Shown: positions 33,229 to 42,137, counted from the stretch's first letter. The stretch is 58,310 nucleotides of DNA from Clostridia bacterium (GCA_017467165.1 JAFTST010000036.1:1-58310); one strand, 5' to 3'. Numbers and translations are program-made. Notes: generated by a model not told the origin, from the letters alone.

Positions 33229-33882
33229 ATGATAAGCTATGAAGGAATAAAAAAAGACGAGGCCATACGCACGTACATAACCGCGGCGGACGCTTCGCTT
33301 CTCGCGCTAGGGTACACCGAGCACAGCTTTGCCCACGTCAATAAGGTTGCCGCCGACGCGGCAAATATTCTCGAGAAGCTCGGATATTCCGAGGGGGACG
33401 TTGAGCTGTGCAAGATAGCGGGATATATGCACGATATAGGAAACCTTGTCAATAGAGTTGACCATTCGCAGAGCGGAGCTCTGATTGCCTTCCGTATCCT
33501 TGACAATATGGGTATGGAGCCTGAGAAAATTGCCAAAATAGTAACCGCCATAGGAAATCACGACGAGGGCACGGGAGTGCCCGTCAGCCCGATTGCCGCC
33601 GCTATCATCATCGCGGACAAGTCGGACGTGCGCCGCACGAGAGTGAGAAACCCCGATCCCGCAGAATTTGATATACACGACAGAGTCAACTATTCGGTTA
33701 CCAACTCTCTGTTGTCGGTCGGCGACGGAGCAATAACGCTTTCGCTCACGGTAGACACGGAAATAAGCGCGGTGCTTGAGTATTTTGAGATATTTCTCGA
33801 GCGAATGCTGCTATGCAGACGCGCCGCGGCGTTCTTGAGCTGTGCCTTTTCACTCTTCATTAACGGGCAGAGAATGCTCTGA
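33229..33882 (+). CDS. HD-domain phosphohydrolase
   Basis: About 217 residues from ATG 33229 (TTGGAGGCG upstream; the TTG at 33217 would sit in the ribosome binding site). HD-domain residues: H in SFAHVNKVA, MHDIGN (HD pair), NHDEGTG, and IIADKSD (second Asp). This matches metal-dependent phosphohydrolases, possibly of nucleotide or (p)ppGpp type. The last 30 residues (RRAAAFLSCAFSLFINGQRML) do not look like the rest of the family. Confidence 0.85.
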   Translation: MISYEGIKKDEAIRTYITAADASLLALGYTEHSFAHVNKVAADAANILEKLGYSEGDVELCKIAGYMHDIGNLVNRVDHSQSGALIAFRILDNMGMEPEKIAKIVTAIGNHDEGTGVPVSPIAAAIIIADKSDVRRTRVRNPDPAEFDIHDRVNYSVTNSLLSVGDGAITLSLTVDTEISAVLEYFEIFLERMLLCRRAAAFLSCAFSLFINGQRML

Positions 33883-33924
33883 TTTTTCACACGGGTGAGG
33901 CTTTTTGGCGATTTATAAAATATA

Positions 33925-33953
33925 TTGACAAATCGTCGCGTCTGTGCTAAAAT
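33925..33953 (+). promoter_or_regulatory. Sigma-A promoter of metY-metA
   Basis: TTGACA (33925-33930), 17-base spacer ending TGTGC, TAAAAT (33948-33953). The leader of about 30 bases before the ATG is too short for a SAM riboswitch or T-box. Confidence 0.8.
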
Positions 33954-33992
33954 CTAACTCACTAAAAATCTTTCCACAAGGAGAAAAGAAAA

Positions 33993-35282
33993 ATGGATAA
34001 AAGAAAGGTCGATATAGAAACCGTCTGCGTGCAGGGCGGATACAGTCCGAAGAGCGGAGAGCCAAGACAGATTCCCATCATACAGAGCACTACCTTCAAG
34101 TATGCTACGAGCGAGGATATGGGACGGCTCTTTGACCTTGAGGCGTCGGGATATTTTTATTCAAGACTGCAGAACCCCACCTGCGACACGGTTGCCGCGA
34201 GGATATGCGAGCTTGAGGGCGGCACTGCCGCTATGCTCACCTCCTCGGGTCAGGCGGCTAACTTCTTCGCCATCTTCAATATCGCGGGAGCCGGCGACCA
34301 TATCATTTCCTCGTCAGCCATATACGGCGGCTCCTACAACCTTTTCGCTGTGACTATGAAGAGAATGGACATAGAGTTCACCTTCGTATCTCCCGACGCG
34401 ACCAGAGAGGAGCTTCTCTCGGCATTCCGTCCGAACACCAAGGCTGTATTCGGCGAAACGATAGCCAACCCCGCGCTCAACGTGCTCGATATCGAGCTTT
34501 TCGCTGAGGTGGCGCACCAGATGGGCGTTCCTCTCATCATTGACAACACCTTCGCCACGCCTGTAAATTGCCGTCCGTTCGAGTGGGGCGCCGATATCGT
34601 CACTCACTCCACCACCAAGTATATGGACGGACACGGCTCTGCGGTTGGCGGCTGTATCGTTGACTCGGGCAGGTTCGATTGGTCGAGATACCCCGAGAAA
34701 TTCCCCGGGCTCTGCACCCCCGACGACAGCTACCACGGAATTACCTACGTAGAGAAATTCGGAGTTGAGGGCGCGTTTATCACCAAGTGCACAGCTCAGC
34801 TTATGCGCGACTTCGGCTGTACTCAGTCACCTCAGAGCGCCTTTCTGCTTGGTCTTGGACTCGAGAGCCTGCACGTCCGTATGGAGCGCCACTGCGAGAA
34901 TGCTCTGGCGGTTGCAACCTTCCTCTCGAAGCACGAGAAGATTTCCTGGGTAAGATATCCCTCGCTCGAGGGCGATAAGTACTATGAGCTTGCCAGAAAG
35001 TATATGCCAAAGGGAAGCTGCGGAGTTATCAGCTTCGGCGTTAAGGGCGGCAGAGCGGCGGCAGAAAAATTTATGAAGGAGCTGAGGCTCGGCGCTATCG
35101 AAACGCACGTCGCTGATGCTCGCACCTGCTGTCTGCACCCCGCGAGCGCCACTCACAGACAGATGAATGACGAGGAGCTGCTCGCCGCGGGCGTCAGCGC
35201 AGACCTGGTCCGTTATTCCTGTGGAATAGAGAACAAGGACGACCTTATCGCCGACATCGCGGCGGCGCTCGATAAGGTTTAA
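33993..35282 (+). CDS. metY: O-acetylhomoserine sulfhydrylase
   Basis: 429 residues behind AAGGAG. Cys/Met-metabolism PLP enzyme: DNTFATPVNCRPFEWGAD and HSTTKYMDGHG place the PLP lysine at K209; SRLQNPTCDTVAARICELEGG and TSSGQAANFFAIFNIAGAGD fit. It forms homocysteine from O-acetylhomoserine and sulfide in the cytosol. It is followed after 15 bases by metA, which supplies the substrate, so the two form a compact methionine operon. Confidence 0.95.
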   Translation: MDKRKVDIETVCVQGGYSPKSGEPRQIPIIQSTTFKYATSEDMGRLFDLEASGYFYSRLQNPTCDTVAARICELEGGTAAMLTSSGQAANFFAIFNIAGAGDHIISSSAIYGGSYNLFAVTMKRMDIEFTFVSPDATREELLSAFRPNTKAVFGETIANPALNVLDIELFAEVAHQMGVPLIIDNTFATPVNCRPFEWGADIVTHSTTKYMDGHGSAVGGCIVDSGRFDWSRYPEKFPGLCTPDDSYHGITYVEKFGVEGAFITKCTAQLMRDFGCTQSPQSAFLLGLGLESLHVRMERHCENALAVATFLSKHEKISWVRYPSLEGDKYYELARKYMPKGSCGVISFGVKGGRAAAEKFMKELRLGAIETHVADARTCCLHPASATHRQMNDEELLAAGVSADLVRYSCGIENKDDLIADIAAALDKV

Positions 35283-35297
35283 CCAAAGGAGAAATAA

Positions 35298-36230
35298 ATG
35301 CCTATCAAAATACCCAACGAGCTCCCCGCGGTGAGGGCGCTCGAGGAGGAAAATATATTCGTTATGACCGAAAGGCGAGCCATAACGCAGGATATACGAC
35401 CTCTGAAGATACTTATACTCAATCTTATGCCGACCAAGATCGATACCGAAACACAGCTGTCAAGACTCCTCGGCAACACTCCCTTGCAGGTGGAGATAGA
35501 GCTGATTCACACCACGACACACAAGTCGAAGAACGTCTCCGAGGAGCATCTTCTCGCCTTCTACAAGGAATTTCAGGACGTGCGCGACAGATACTTTGAC
35601 GGTATGATAATCACGGGCGCGCCTGTTGAGAAGCTCGACTTTCCCGAGGTTGAATACTGGGACGAGCTGTGTGAGATAATGGAGTGGACGAAGACTCACG
35701 TGCACAGCACGCTCCACATCTGCTGGGGCGCTCAGGCGGGCCTCTATTATCACTACGGCATAGATAAGTATATGATGGATGAAAAGCTGTCGGGAATATA
35801 CGCTCACACCGTGGAATACAAGAGGTCAATCCTTTTCCGCGGCTTCGACGACGTTTTCTACGTTCCTCATTCAAGATACACTACGGTGAGAAGAGAGGAC
35901 GTTGAGGCGCACGCCCCCTCTCTCAGGATACTTGCATCGTCTGAGCGGGCGGGAGTATATGCGGTTATAACCCCGGGCGGAAAGCAGGTATTCCTCACAG
36001 GACACTCGGAGTATGACGTGGATACTCTTGAAAAGGAATATCTGCGCGACAAGAAGCTTGGTATAAATCCCCGCGTGCCCGAGAATTACTACCCGAATGA
36101 CGATGATACAAAGCGCCCCGTCAATAGCTGGCGAGGACACGCGACCCTTCTTTTCACCAACTGGCTTAACTACTTCGTATATCAGACTACTCCGTATGAT
36201 ATAATGAAGATAAGAGATAATAATCAATAG
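35298..36230 (+). CDS. metA: Homoserine O-acetyltransferase, MetA family
   Basis: 310 residues. The MetA fold carries the catalytic Cys in [10 protein letters not shown], the late catalytic Glu and His. Residue 111 is Glu (GAPVEKLDF), the determinant known to select acetyl-CoA rather than succinyl-CoA (Gly in E. coli). It therefore makes O-acetylhomoserine for MetY, the gene upstream. Databases often mislabel such proteins as succinyltransferases. Start behind AAAGGAG. Confidence 0.94.
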   Translation: MPIKIPNELPAVRALEEENIFVMTERRAITQDIRPLKILILNLMPTKIDTETQLSRLLGNTPLQVEIELIHTTTHKSKNVSEEHLLAFYKEFQDVRDRYFDGMIITGAPVEKLDFPEVEYWDELCEIMEWTKTHVHSTLHICWGAQAGLYYHYGIDKYMMDEKLSGIYAHTVEYKRSILFRGFDDVFYVPHSRYTTVRREDVEAHAPSLRILASSERAGVYAVITPGGKQVFLTGHSEYDVDTLEKEYLRDKKLGINPRVPENYYPNDDDTKRPVNSWRGHATLLFTNWLNYFVYQTTPYDIMKIRDNNQ

Positions 36231-36244
36231 AAAGGAAAATAACG

Positions 36245-36475
36245 ATGAAAAAGATTATCTGTGGTACAGAGTACGATACAGCCACCTCTACCGTTGTGCA
36301 TAAGTATACCGAGGGATATTTCGGTGACCCTGCGGGCTTCGAGGAAACCCTCTATGTTACCGAGGGCGGAAAGTATTTCCTCTACACCTTCGGCGGCGCT
36401 GAGTCCAAGTACCCTACCGAGAGCATCAAGAGAATGTCCAAGGCTACCGCTGAGGCTTGGGCGCTTGCTCACTGA
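36245..36475 (+). CDS. Small conserved protein of unknown function
   Basis: 76 residues behind AAAGGAAAAT, 14 bases after metA and ahead of a strong terminator, so co-transcribed with the methionine genes. The sequence (KKIICGTEYDTATSTVVHK, EETLYVTEGGKYFLYTFGG, SIKRMSKATAEAWALAH) looks like a small beta-sheet domain with a C-terminal helix. No family I can name; no cysteine pairs, signal or helices in the membrane. Strong codon bias suggests high expression. Confidence 0.7.
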   Translation: MKKIICGTEYDTATSTVVHKYTEGYFGDPAGFEETLYVTEGGKYFLYTFGGAESKYPTESIKRMSKATAEAWALAH

Positions 36476-36501
36476 TTGGCAGGGGCGAAGCTTACCAATG
36501 A

Positions 36502-36534
36502 AAAATCCCCGACGGCTGTCGGGGATTTTTTTCT
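36502..36534 (+). terminator. Intrinsic terminator of the metY-metA operon
   Basis: Stem AATCCCCGAC (36504-36513), loop GGCT, GTCGGGGATT (36518-36527), then a T-run. Confidence 0.9.
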
Positions 36535-36573
36535 GTATTCCTGAATTGCTTTCCGAGCCAAGATCGAAGCGAT

Positions 36574-37536
36574 TTATTCTTCTGCGCCGCTTTCGTCGGA
36601 CCCCTTGTCTGTCTTTCGCCGTTTTTCTCTGATAAGCTCCACGGGATTTATCTGCGAGAGAAGGACAGCCACGAGCAGAACCGCGCAGCCTATATATTCT
36701 CTCGGGGTGAGCGTCTGGTGAAGGATAACAGCCGTGCCAATAACACCGAAGACCGACTCAAGCGAGAGGATAATTGCCGACGAGGTCGGGTCAGAGCCCC
36801 TCTGTCCGATAATCTGCAGGGTGTATGCTATTCCGCTCGAGCCAATGCCGAGATAGAGTATGGGAATAAGGTTGTCGCCAATGGTAGAAAAGCTCTCGAC
36901 ACCCTCGAAGATAAGAGCGAAGACGGTGTTGACCACGGTGGCGGAAAGAAACTGTACCGCTGACATTCTCACTCCGTCGCATAGCGGAGAGTAGCGGTCG
37001 ATAATAAGTATGTGTATAGGGAATATGAGCGCGCACAGCGACACGAGAAGGTCGGACGGCGCTATTGAGAAATCTCCCCTGATGCACAACAGATAAAAGC
37101 CGACAGCGGCAATTCCGACACTCACCCAGGCGTTAAGCGAGGCGCGCCTTTTCAGCGCGAGAGCGTAGATGGGCACGAAAACTATATAGAGCGCGGTTAT
37201 AAACGCCGCCTTGCCTCCGTCTGTGCCCGAGCTTATACCGAGCTGTTGAAAGACGCTCGCCACCGCGAGCACCACGCCAAGAACAGCGCCCGAGGCAAGC
37301 TCAATTTTGTTAATATCTACCCCGTGTCGAGAAAACAGCCGTCTTTCACCACCCCTTAGCCTGTCAAGCACAGGAATTAAGGCGAATAAAAACACAGCTC
37401 CAAGCAGACTCCGGGCGGCGCCAAGGGTGAATGCAGGCACCTTGTCCGCTGCGTCCTGCGCCACGAAGGCGAAGCCCCATATTATAGCGGCAAGGAGCAG
37501 GATCAGAGGAGAAAAAATCCTTTTCAGCCTTTCCAT
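36574..37536 (-). CDS. EamA/DMT-family transporter
   Basis: 320 residues, ten helices in two EamA halves (LILLLAAIIWGFAFVAQDAA; LGIGSSGIAYTLQIIGQRGSDPTSSAIILSLESVFG). The second EamA motif with SLE followed by G(V)IG is typical. The substrate is unknown. The start lies 20 bases after the stop of the TIR gene on the same strand, so the two share a transcript. Confidence 0.85.
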   Translation of the reverse strand: MERLKRIFSPLILLLAAIIWGFAFVAQDAADKVPAFTLGAARSLLGAVFLFALIPVLDRLRGGERRLFSRHGVDINKIELASGAVLGVVLAVASVFQQLGISSGTDGGKAAFITALYIVFVPIYALALKRRASLNAWVSVGIAAVGFYLLCIRGDFSIAPSDLLVSLCALIFPIHILIIDRYSPLCDGVRMSAVQFLSATVVNTVFALIFEGVESFSTIGDNLIPILYLGIGSSGIAYTLQIIGQRGSDPTSSAIILSLESVFGVIGTAVILHQTLTPREYIGCAVLLVAVLLSQINPVELIREKRRKTDKGSDESGAEE

Positions 37537-37556
37537 AATGTAAACCTTTGTTTTCC

Positions 37557-38378
37557 TCAGCCCCTTCTCTCAACTATCTCGTCTATGACGGAATAGAGTG
37601 CTCCGGCCTGCTTGATTCCGACGCATCTTGGCAGTCCGTCGTACATCTCAAGAAGCGCCTGCCTGTCTGTGCGCTCTGCCTCGACGGCTATAATCCGCTT
37701 GCCGAGCTCCCTCGCGGTCTTGTATTCTATCCTGTGGACGTAGTTTCCCCGCTCGAGCACGTTTGGTGTGACAAGGAGTATGAACAGGTCGCACCCCTTA
37801 AGCTCTCTCATTATCGCCGCGCTGTAATTCTCTCCGGGGGCTATTATCTCGTCGTACCAGAGATTTATTTTGCTATATGAGGGGGAGCTTCCGATTATTC
37901 TGACGAGCTCGTACAGCGCGGGCTTGTCCGCCTTCCTGTATGAAATGAATACCGAAGGCAACGAGCGGTCGACCTCTCGCTCCGTGGCGTTCAGATATGC
38001 TCTGAGCGTGTCCATAGCGAATCCGAGGTTTTCGCTCGCATCTATATACTGGAGCTTTCCGAGCCGCATATTGATGAGGTCAACCGTGTTGCTGGTGCCC
38101 TCAATCATAATAGGCAGAACGGGTACGCCTTCTCTTTTCGCGGCGGCATACTCGGACAAATATCCGCTGTTTTTCCAGGTGAAGTATTTGACCGAGGCTA
38201 TAATAACGAAAAGCTCCGTGCCCTCGGGTATGGTGTCGCCCTCATCTCTGGGTGCGGGGTTGTACACGGCTACACACTCCCCGCTTGCCTCTATCGCGTC
38301 TATGACAGGGGCAAGATACTCGTATCTGTCGGTTGGGTGGGCGGATACGAAAACTATGCGCCGCTTCTCATTTTTCAT
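37557..38378 (-). CDS. Tandem TIR-domain protein
   Basis: 273 residues. Residues 140-250 are a clear TIR_2 domain: SVFISYRKAD, INLWYDEIIAPGENYSAAIMRELKGCDLFILLVTPN, then HRIEYKTARELGKRIIAVE with candidate catalytic E218. Residues 5-125 look like a second, diverged TIR (IVFVSAHPTD, ELFVIIASVKYF, YLSEYAAAKREGVPVLPIMIEG; candidate E76). No other effector, repeat or sensor domain is attached, nor any membrane helix. TIR domains are NAD+-cleaving or cyclic-ADP-ribose-producing in many bacteria; function here is inference. Start behind AAAGGAG. Confidence 0.85.
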   Translation of the reverse strand: MKNEKRRIVFVSAHPTDRYEYLAPVIDAIEASGECVAVYNPAPRDEGDTIPEGTELFVIIASVKYFTWKNSGYLSEYAAAKREGVPVLPIMIEGTSNTVDLINMRLGKLQYIDASENLGFAMDTLRAYLNATEREVDRSLPSVFISYRKADKPALYELVRIIGSSPSYSKINLWYDEIIAPGENYSAAIMRELKGCDLFILLVTPNVLERGNYVHRIEYKTARELGKRIIAVEAERTDRQALLEMYDGLPRCVGIKQAGALYSVIDEIVERRG

Positions 38379-38406
38379 AGCCCTGCTCCTTTCTTTTTTT
38401 CACCTA

Positions 38407-38436
38407 ATTTTATCACCCTCGGCACACGCTTGTCAA
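38407..38436 (-). promoter_or_regulatory. Sigma-A promoter of the TIR-DMT operon
   Basis: On the minus strand: TTGACA (38431-38436), 18-base spacer ending TGA, TAAAAT (38407-38412). Confidence 0.7.
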
Positions 38437-38514
38437 GAGGCGGCGGAACTAATAGTTATTTCTCAGACCTCCTGTCGGGCGCGAGCTTCAGATTATTTTT
38501 TCCAAATAACAAAA

Positions 38515-38562
38515 ACACAATATATTGTATATATATACTTGACAAGGGGCTATATATCGTGT
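38515..38562. promoter_or_regulatory. Tandem NrdR boxes
   Basis: Box 1 at 38515-38530 (ACACAATATATTGTAT) and box 2 at 38547-38562 (GGGCTATATATCGTGT) both fit the NrdR consensus, with centres 32 bases apart, about three helical turns, as known for NrdR. Box 2 overlaps the spacer and the start of the -10 of the nrdD promoter. Confidence 0.8.
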
Positions 38563-38567
38563 AGAAT
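38539..38567 (+). promoter_or_regulatory. Sigma-A promoter of nrdD
   Basis: TTGACA (38539-38544), 17-base spacer, TAGAAT (38562-38567); lies between and within the NrdR boxes. Confidence 0.8.
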
Positions 38568-38597
38568 ATAAGCACTCACTAAAATTGAGGAGGAAAG

Positions 38598-40769
38598 ATG
38601 AAGCTAATTAAAAGAAACGGCTCAGAGGTGAGCTTTGACAGAAAAAAGATTTCTAACGCGATAGCCGCCGCTAATCTGGCGGTTGAAAAGATACATAGAA
38701 TTTCTGACGAGGATATCGAGAACATCTCGGTGACTGTGGAGAATATCTGCCTTTCGCTCGGACGCTCGGTCGGGGTGGAGGAGGTGCAGGACCTGGTTGA
38801 GCGCGAGCTTATGCGCCTTGGCGCCTTCGAGCTGGCTAAGGCATATATCACCTACCGCTACAAAAGAGAGCTCGTCAGACGCTCCAATACCACAGACGAC
38901 AAGATTCTCTCGCTCATAGAGTGCAACAACGAGGAGGTCAAGCAGGAAAACGCCAACAAGAACCCCACGGTCAACTCGGTACAGCGCGACTATATGGCAG
39001 GCGAGGTGTCGAAGGATATAACCCGCCGCATACTTCTGCCCGAGGATATAGTCAAGGCGCACGAGGAGGGTATAATTCACTTCCACGATGCGGATTACTT
39101 CGCCCAGCATATGCACAACTGCGACCTCGTTAACCTCGAGGATATGCTTCAGAACGGAACTGTTATCAGCGGTACTATGATTGAAAAGCCGCACAGCTTT
39201 TCCACCGCCTGCAACATTGCAACGCAGATTATAGCGCAGGTGGCGTCAAATCAGTACGGTGGTCAGTCGATAAGCCTCACGCACCTTGCTCCATTCGTTC
39301 AGGTGAGCAGAGATAAGATTCGCGCATCTGTCGCACAGGAGCTCTCAGAGCTTGGTATTTCGGACGAGGACGCGATATCGAAAATTACCGAGAAGCGCCT
39401 GCGCGAGGAGATAAGAAAGGGCGTTCAGTGTATCCAGTATCAGGTTGTAACGCTTCTGACCACCAACGGACAAGCCCCCTTCATCACGGTATTCATGTAT
39501 CTTGGCGAGGCGAAAAACGAAAGGGAGAGGGCGGACCTCGCGGTTATTATCGAGGAAACCCTGCTTCAGCGCTACCAGGGAGTCAAGAACGAGGCGGGCG
39601 TATGGATTACCCCCGCGTTCCCGAAACTTATCTACGTTCTCGAGGAGGATAATATCCACAAGGATTCGAGATATTACTACCTCACCGAGCTGGCGGCAAA
39701 ATGCACGGCGAAGCGTATGGTGCCCGACTATATCTCCGAGAAAATTATGCTAAGGAGCAAGATTGACAAGAACGGCGACGGACACTGCTATACCTGTATG
39801 GGCTGTCGCTCCTTCCTCACACCCTACCTTGACGAGAACGGACAGCCGAAGTACTATGGAAGATTCAATCAGGGTGTAGTTACCGTCAACCTCGTTGATA
39901 TCGGACTCTCCGCCGAGGGTGATATGGAGCGCTTCTGGCAGATATTCGACGAGAGAATGACCCTTTGCCACAGAGCACTGAGAGCCCGCCACGAGAGACT
40001 TTTGGGTACGCTCTCGGATGCCGCTCCCATTCTCTGGCAGTACGGCGCTCTGACAAGGCTGAAAAAGGGTGAGGTCATAGATAAGTACCTCTTTGGCGGA
40101 TATTCCACACTTTCTCTTGGCTACGCGGGTCTTTGGGAGTGCGTATATTCGCTCAACGGAAAGAAGCTCACAGAGCCCGAGGGCGAGGCGCTCGGCCTTG
40201 AGATAATGAGAAAGCTCAACGAGTACACGGCTAAGTGGAAGGCGGCGGAGAACATCGACTACTCGCTCTACGGAACTCCCCTCGAGAGCACCACGTATAA
40301 ATTTGCCAAGTGCCTGCAGAATCGCTTTGGCATCGTCGAGGGCGTTACTGACAGAAATTATATCACCAACTCCTACCACGTGCACGTCACCGAGCCTATC
40401 GATGCGTTTGACAAGCTCGCCCTTGAGGCAAGATTCCAGGCGCTATCCCCCGGCGGAGCAATCTCCTACGTCGAGGTTCCCGATATGCAGAATAATATCG
40501 ATGCGGTGCTTGGAGTTATGGAATTCATCTATGATAACATTATGTACGCGGAGCTGAATACCAAGAGCGACTTCTGCCAGGTATGCGGCTACGACGGCGA
40601 GATAGAGATAACCGAGGACGACGGAAAGCTCGTCTGGGAGTGCCCGAACTGCCACAACAAGGACCAGTCTAAGATGAACGTGGCAAGGCGCACCTGCGGC
40701 TATATCGGCACTCAGTATTGGAATCAGGGAAGAACGGCGGAGATTAAAGACAGAGTTCTGCATCTTTGA
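38598..40769 (+). CDS. nrdD: Anaerobic (class III) ribonucleoside-triphosphate reductase
   Basis: 723 residues behind GAGGAGG. An N-terminal ATP-cone (residues 1-90, RKKISNAI, VEEVQDLVERELM) precedes the glycyl-radical barrel. The C-terminal zinc site uses CQVCGYDG and CPNCHN, followed by the glycyl radical motif RRTCGYIG (G701). It reduces ribonucleotides under anoxia and needs the activase NrdG, which is not in the window. Control by NrdR, which senses dATP/ATP, is supported by the upstream boxes. Confidence 0.96.
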   Translation: MKLIKRNGSEVSFDRKKISNAIAAANLAVEKIHRISDEDIENISVTVENICLSLGRSVGVEEVQDLVERELMRLGAFELAKAYITYRYKRELVRRSNTTDDKILSLIECNNEEVKQENANKNPTVNSVQRDYMAGEVSKDITRRILLPEDIVKAHEEGIIHFHDADYFAQHMHNCDLVNLEDMLQNGTVISGTMIEKPHSFSTACNIATQIIAQVASNQYGGQSISLTHLAPFVQVSRDKIRASVAQELSELGISDEDAISKITEKRLREEIRKGVQCIQYQVVTLLTTNGQAPFITVFMYLGEAKNERERADLAVIIEETLLQRYQGVKNEAGVWITPAFPKLIYVLEEDNIHKDSRYYYLTELAAKCTAKRMVPDYISEKIMLRSKIDKNGDGHCYTCMGCRSFLTPYLDENGQPKYYGRFNQGVVTVNLVDIGLSAEGDMERFWQIFDERMTLCHRALRARHERLLGTLSDAAPILWQYGALTRLKKGEVIDKYLFGGYSTLSLGYAGLWECVYSLNGKKLTEPEGEALGLEIMRKLNEYTAKWKAAENIDYSLYGTPLESTTYKFAKCLQNRFGIVEGVTDRNYITNSYHVHVTEPIDAFDKLALEARFQALSPGGAISYVEVPDMQNNIDAVLGVMEFIYDNIMYAELNTKSDFCQVCGYDGEIEITEDDGKLVWECPNCHNKDQSKMNVARRTCGYIGTQYWNQGRTAEIKDRVLHL

Positions 40770-40795
40770 TTTTCCCGCTTGAAAAAGGAGCAGGA

Positions 40796-41005
40796 ATGAA
40801 AAAGGGAAGAATATTCACTTATATATCTATGGCGTTGCTTGCCGCAACTCTTATCCTTCTGTGCGCTATGTCGGTGACAGCTAGGGTTACAGGGGGAGTT
40901 GGCGCGATAAATGCTGTTCTCAAGGTGTCAATGTACTCGACGTTTGGTCTTTCGGCGGTGTTTTTCGTGATTTCCTACGTCGTCGAGAAGGGTAACAAGA
41001 AATGA
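40796..41005 (+). CDS. Small two-helix membrane protein
   Basis: 69 residues from ATG 40796 (AAAAGGAG). Two membrane helices: IFTYISMALLAATLILLCAMSV and TFGLSAVFFVISYVV. It overlaps the dusB start by four bases (ATGA), and follows nrdD, so co-transcription is likely. No family is recognised. Confidence 0.65.
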   Translation: MKKGRIFTYISMALLAATLILLCAMSVTARVTGGVGAINAVLKVSMYSTFGLSAVFFVISYVVEKGNKK

Positions 41006-41985
41006 AAATAGGCAACATTGATATGCCCCACGGCATTATGCTCGCGCCGATGGCGGGATATTCCGACAGAGCGATGCGCGTTGTCTGTCACGGGCTTGGC
41101 GCGGAGTATTCGGTCACGGAAATGGTCAGCGCGAAGGCGGTTGTCTTCGGGGATAGGAAAACCCTCTCGCTCGCGGCAATCCACGCCGACGAGGGTCCCG
41201 TCGGGCTTCAGCTTTTCGGCTCTGAGCCCGAAACTGTGGCGAGGGCGGCGGCGATAATGTCGCGCGGCATCGATAGAGAGGGCTGTGTGCCACCCTCTGC
41301 CATTGATATCAATATGGGGTGTCCCGTCAATAAGATTTTTGGAAACGGAGAGGGCTCAGCTCTTATGAGAAGCCCCTCGCTCATACACGATATAGTCCGC
41401 GCGACCACAGAGGCAACCGACCTTCCGGTGACGGTCAAGCTGAGGGTTGGCATCGATGACAGAAGCATCAACGCCACAGAATGCGCCCTTGCCGCAGAGG
41501 AGGGAGGCGCGGCAATGATATGTATGCACGGCCGTACCCGTGTCGATATGTACTCGGGTGAGGTTCGCAGGGATATACTCGCGCAGGTCAAGCGGAGCTT
41601 GCGTATCCCCTTCATAGCCAACGGAGATATAATCTGTTCGTCCGACGCTCTTTCAATGCTGAGTGACACGGGCGCTGACGGTATTGCTATCGGCAGAGGA
41701 GCTGTCGGAAATCCCTTTATCTTCTCGCAGATAAGAGCGATTCTCTCGGGCGGCGAGCCAACCTGCCCGACCCTCAGAGAACAGATAGAGCTCGCGCTCT
41801 GTCAGCTCCGTATATCCGTCGAGGAAAAGGGGGAGAGAGTCGCGGTTCAGGAGTCAAGAAAGCAGATAGCATTGTATCTGCACGCCTTCAGGGGCGCGGC
41901 GGCGCTCAGGGCGAAAATCAATTCTGCCACCACCTACCGCGAGGTAGAGCATATTCTGCTCTCTGCGCTTGATGCTCTCGACTGA
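41002..41985 (+). CDS. dusB: tRNA-dihydrouridine synthase B
   Basis: 327 residues, FMN-dependent TIM barrel. Family motifs: LAPMAGYSDRAMR, DINMGCPVNKIFGNGEGSAL (catalytic Cys in the GCP), MHGRTR, FIANGDI, and IGRGAVGNPFIF. It reduces uridines in the D-loop of tRNA. Length and order match bacterial DusB. It is translationally coupled to the small membrane protein ahead. Confidence 0.93.
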   Translation: MKIGNIDMPHGIMLAPMAGYSDRAMRVVCHGLGAEYSVTEMVSAKAVVFGDRKTLSLAAIHADEGPVGLQLFGSEPETVARAAAIMSRGIDREGCVPPSAIDINMGCPVNKIFGNGEGSALMRSPSLIHDIVRATTEATDLPVTVKLRVGIDDRSINATECALAAEEGGAAMICMHGRTRVDMYSGEVRRDILAQVKRSLRIPFIANGDIICSSDALSMLSDTGADGIAIGRGAVGNPFIFSQIRAILSGGEPTCPTLREQIELALCQLRISVEEKGERVAVQESRKQIALYLHAFRGAAALRAKINSATTYREVEHILLSALDALD

Positions 41986-42043
41986 CAGATTCAAAAAACG
42001 GGAAATTTCTCTGAAAGCAGTCAAAACCCGTTTCGTATAGGTA

Positions 42044-42072
42044 TTTACAAATTTCGTAATTTGTGCTAAAAT
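42044..42072 (+). promoter_or_regulatory. Promoter of the SDR-flavin reductase-HTH-AGE operon, with internal operator-like palindrome
   Basis: TTTACA (42044-42049), 17-base spacer ending TGTGC, TAAAAT (42067-42072). ACAAATT (42047-42053), TCGT, AATTTGT (42058-42064) form a perfect 7-4-7 palindrome overlapping the -35 and spacer, a typical place for a repressor. Confidence 0.65.
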
Positions 42073-42073
42073 T

Positions 42074-42104
42074 AACCCGTAGGCGTGTTGTCCTACGGGT
42101 TTTT
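42074..42104 (+). terminator. Terminator of dusB directly overlapping the next start site
   Basis: Stem ACCCGTAGG (42075-42083), loop CGTGTTGT, CCTACGGGT (42092-42100), then TTTT. The predicted start of the SDR transcript (about 42079) lies inside the 5' stem. Confidence 0.75.
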
Positions 42105-42137
42105 AATTTTGATTTTGATTTATAAAAGGAGAAGGAT

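Noticed and set aside
33954-33992. SAM riboswitch or T-box ahead of metY
   Set aside because: The leader is only about 30 bases with no hairpin set.
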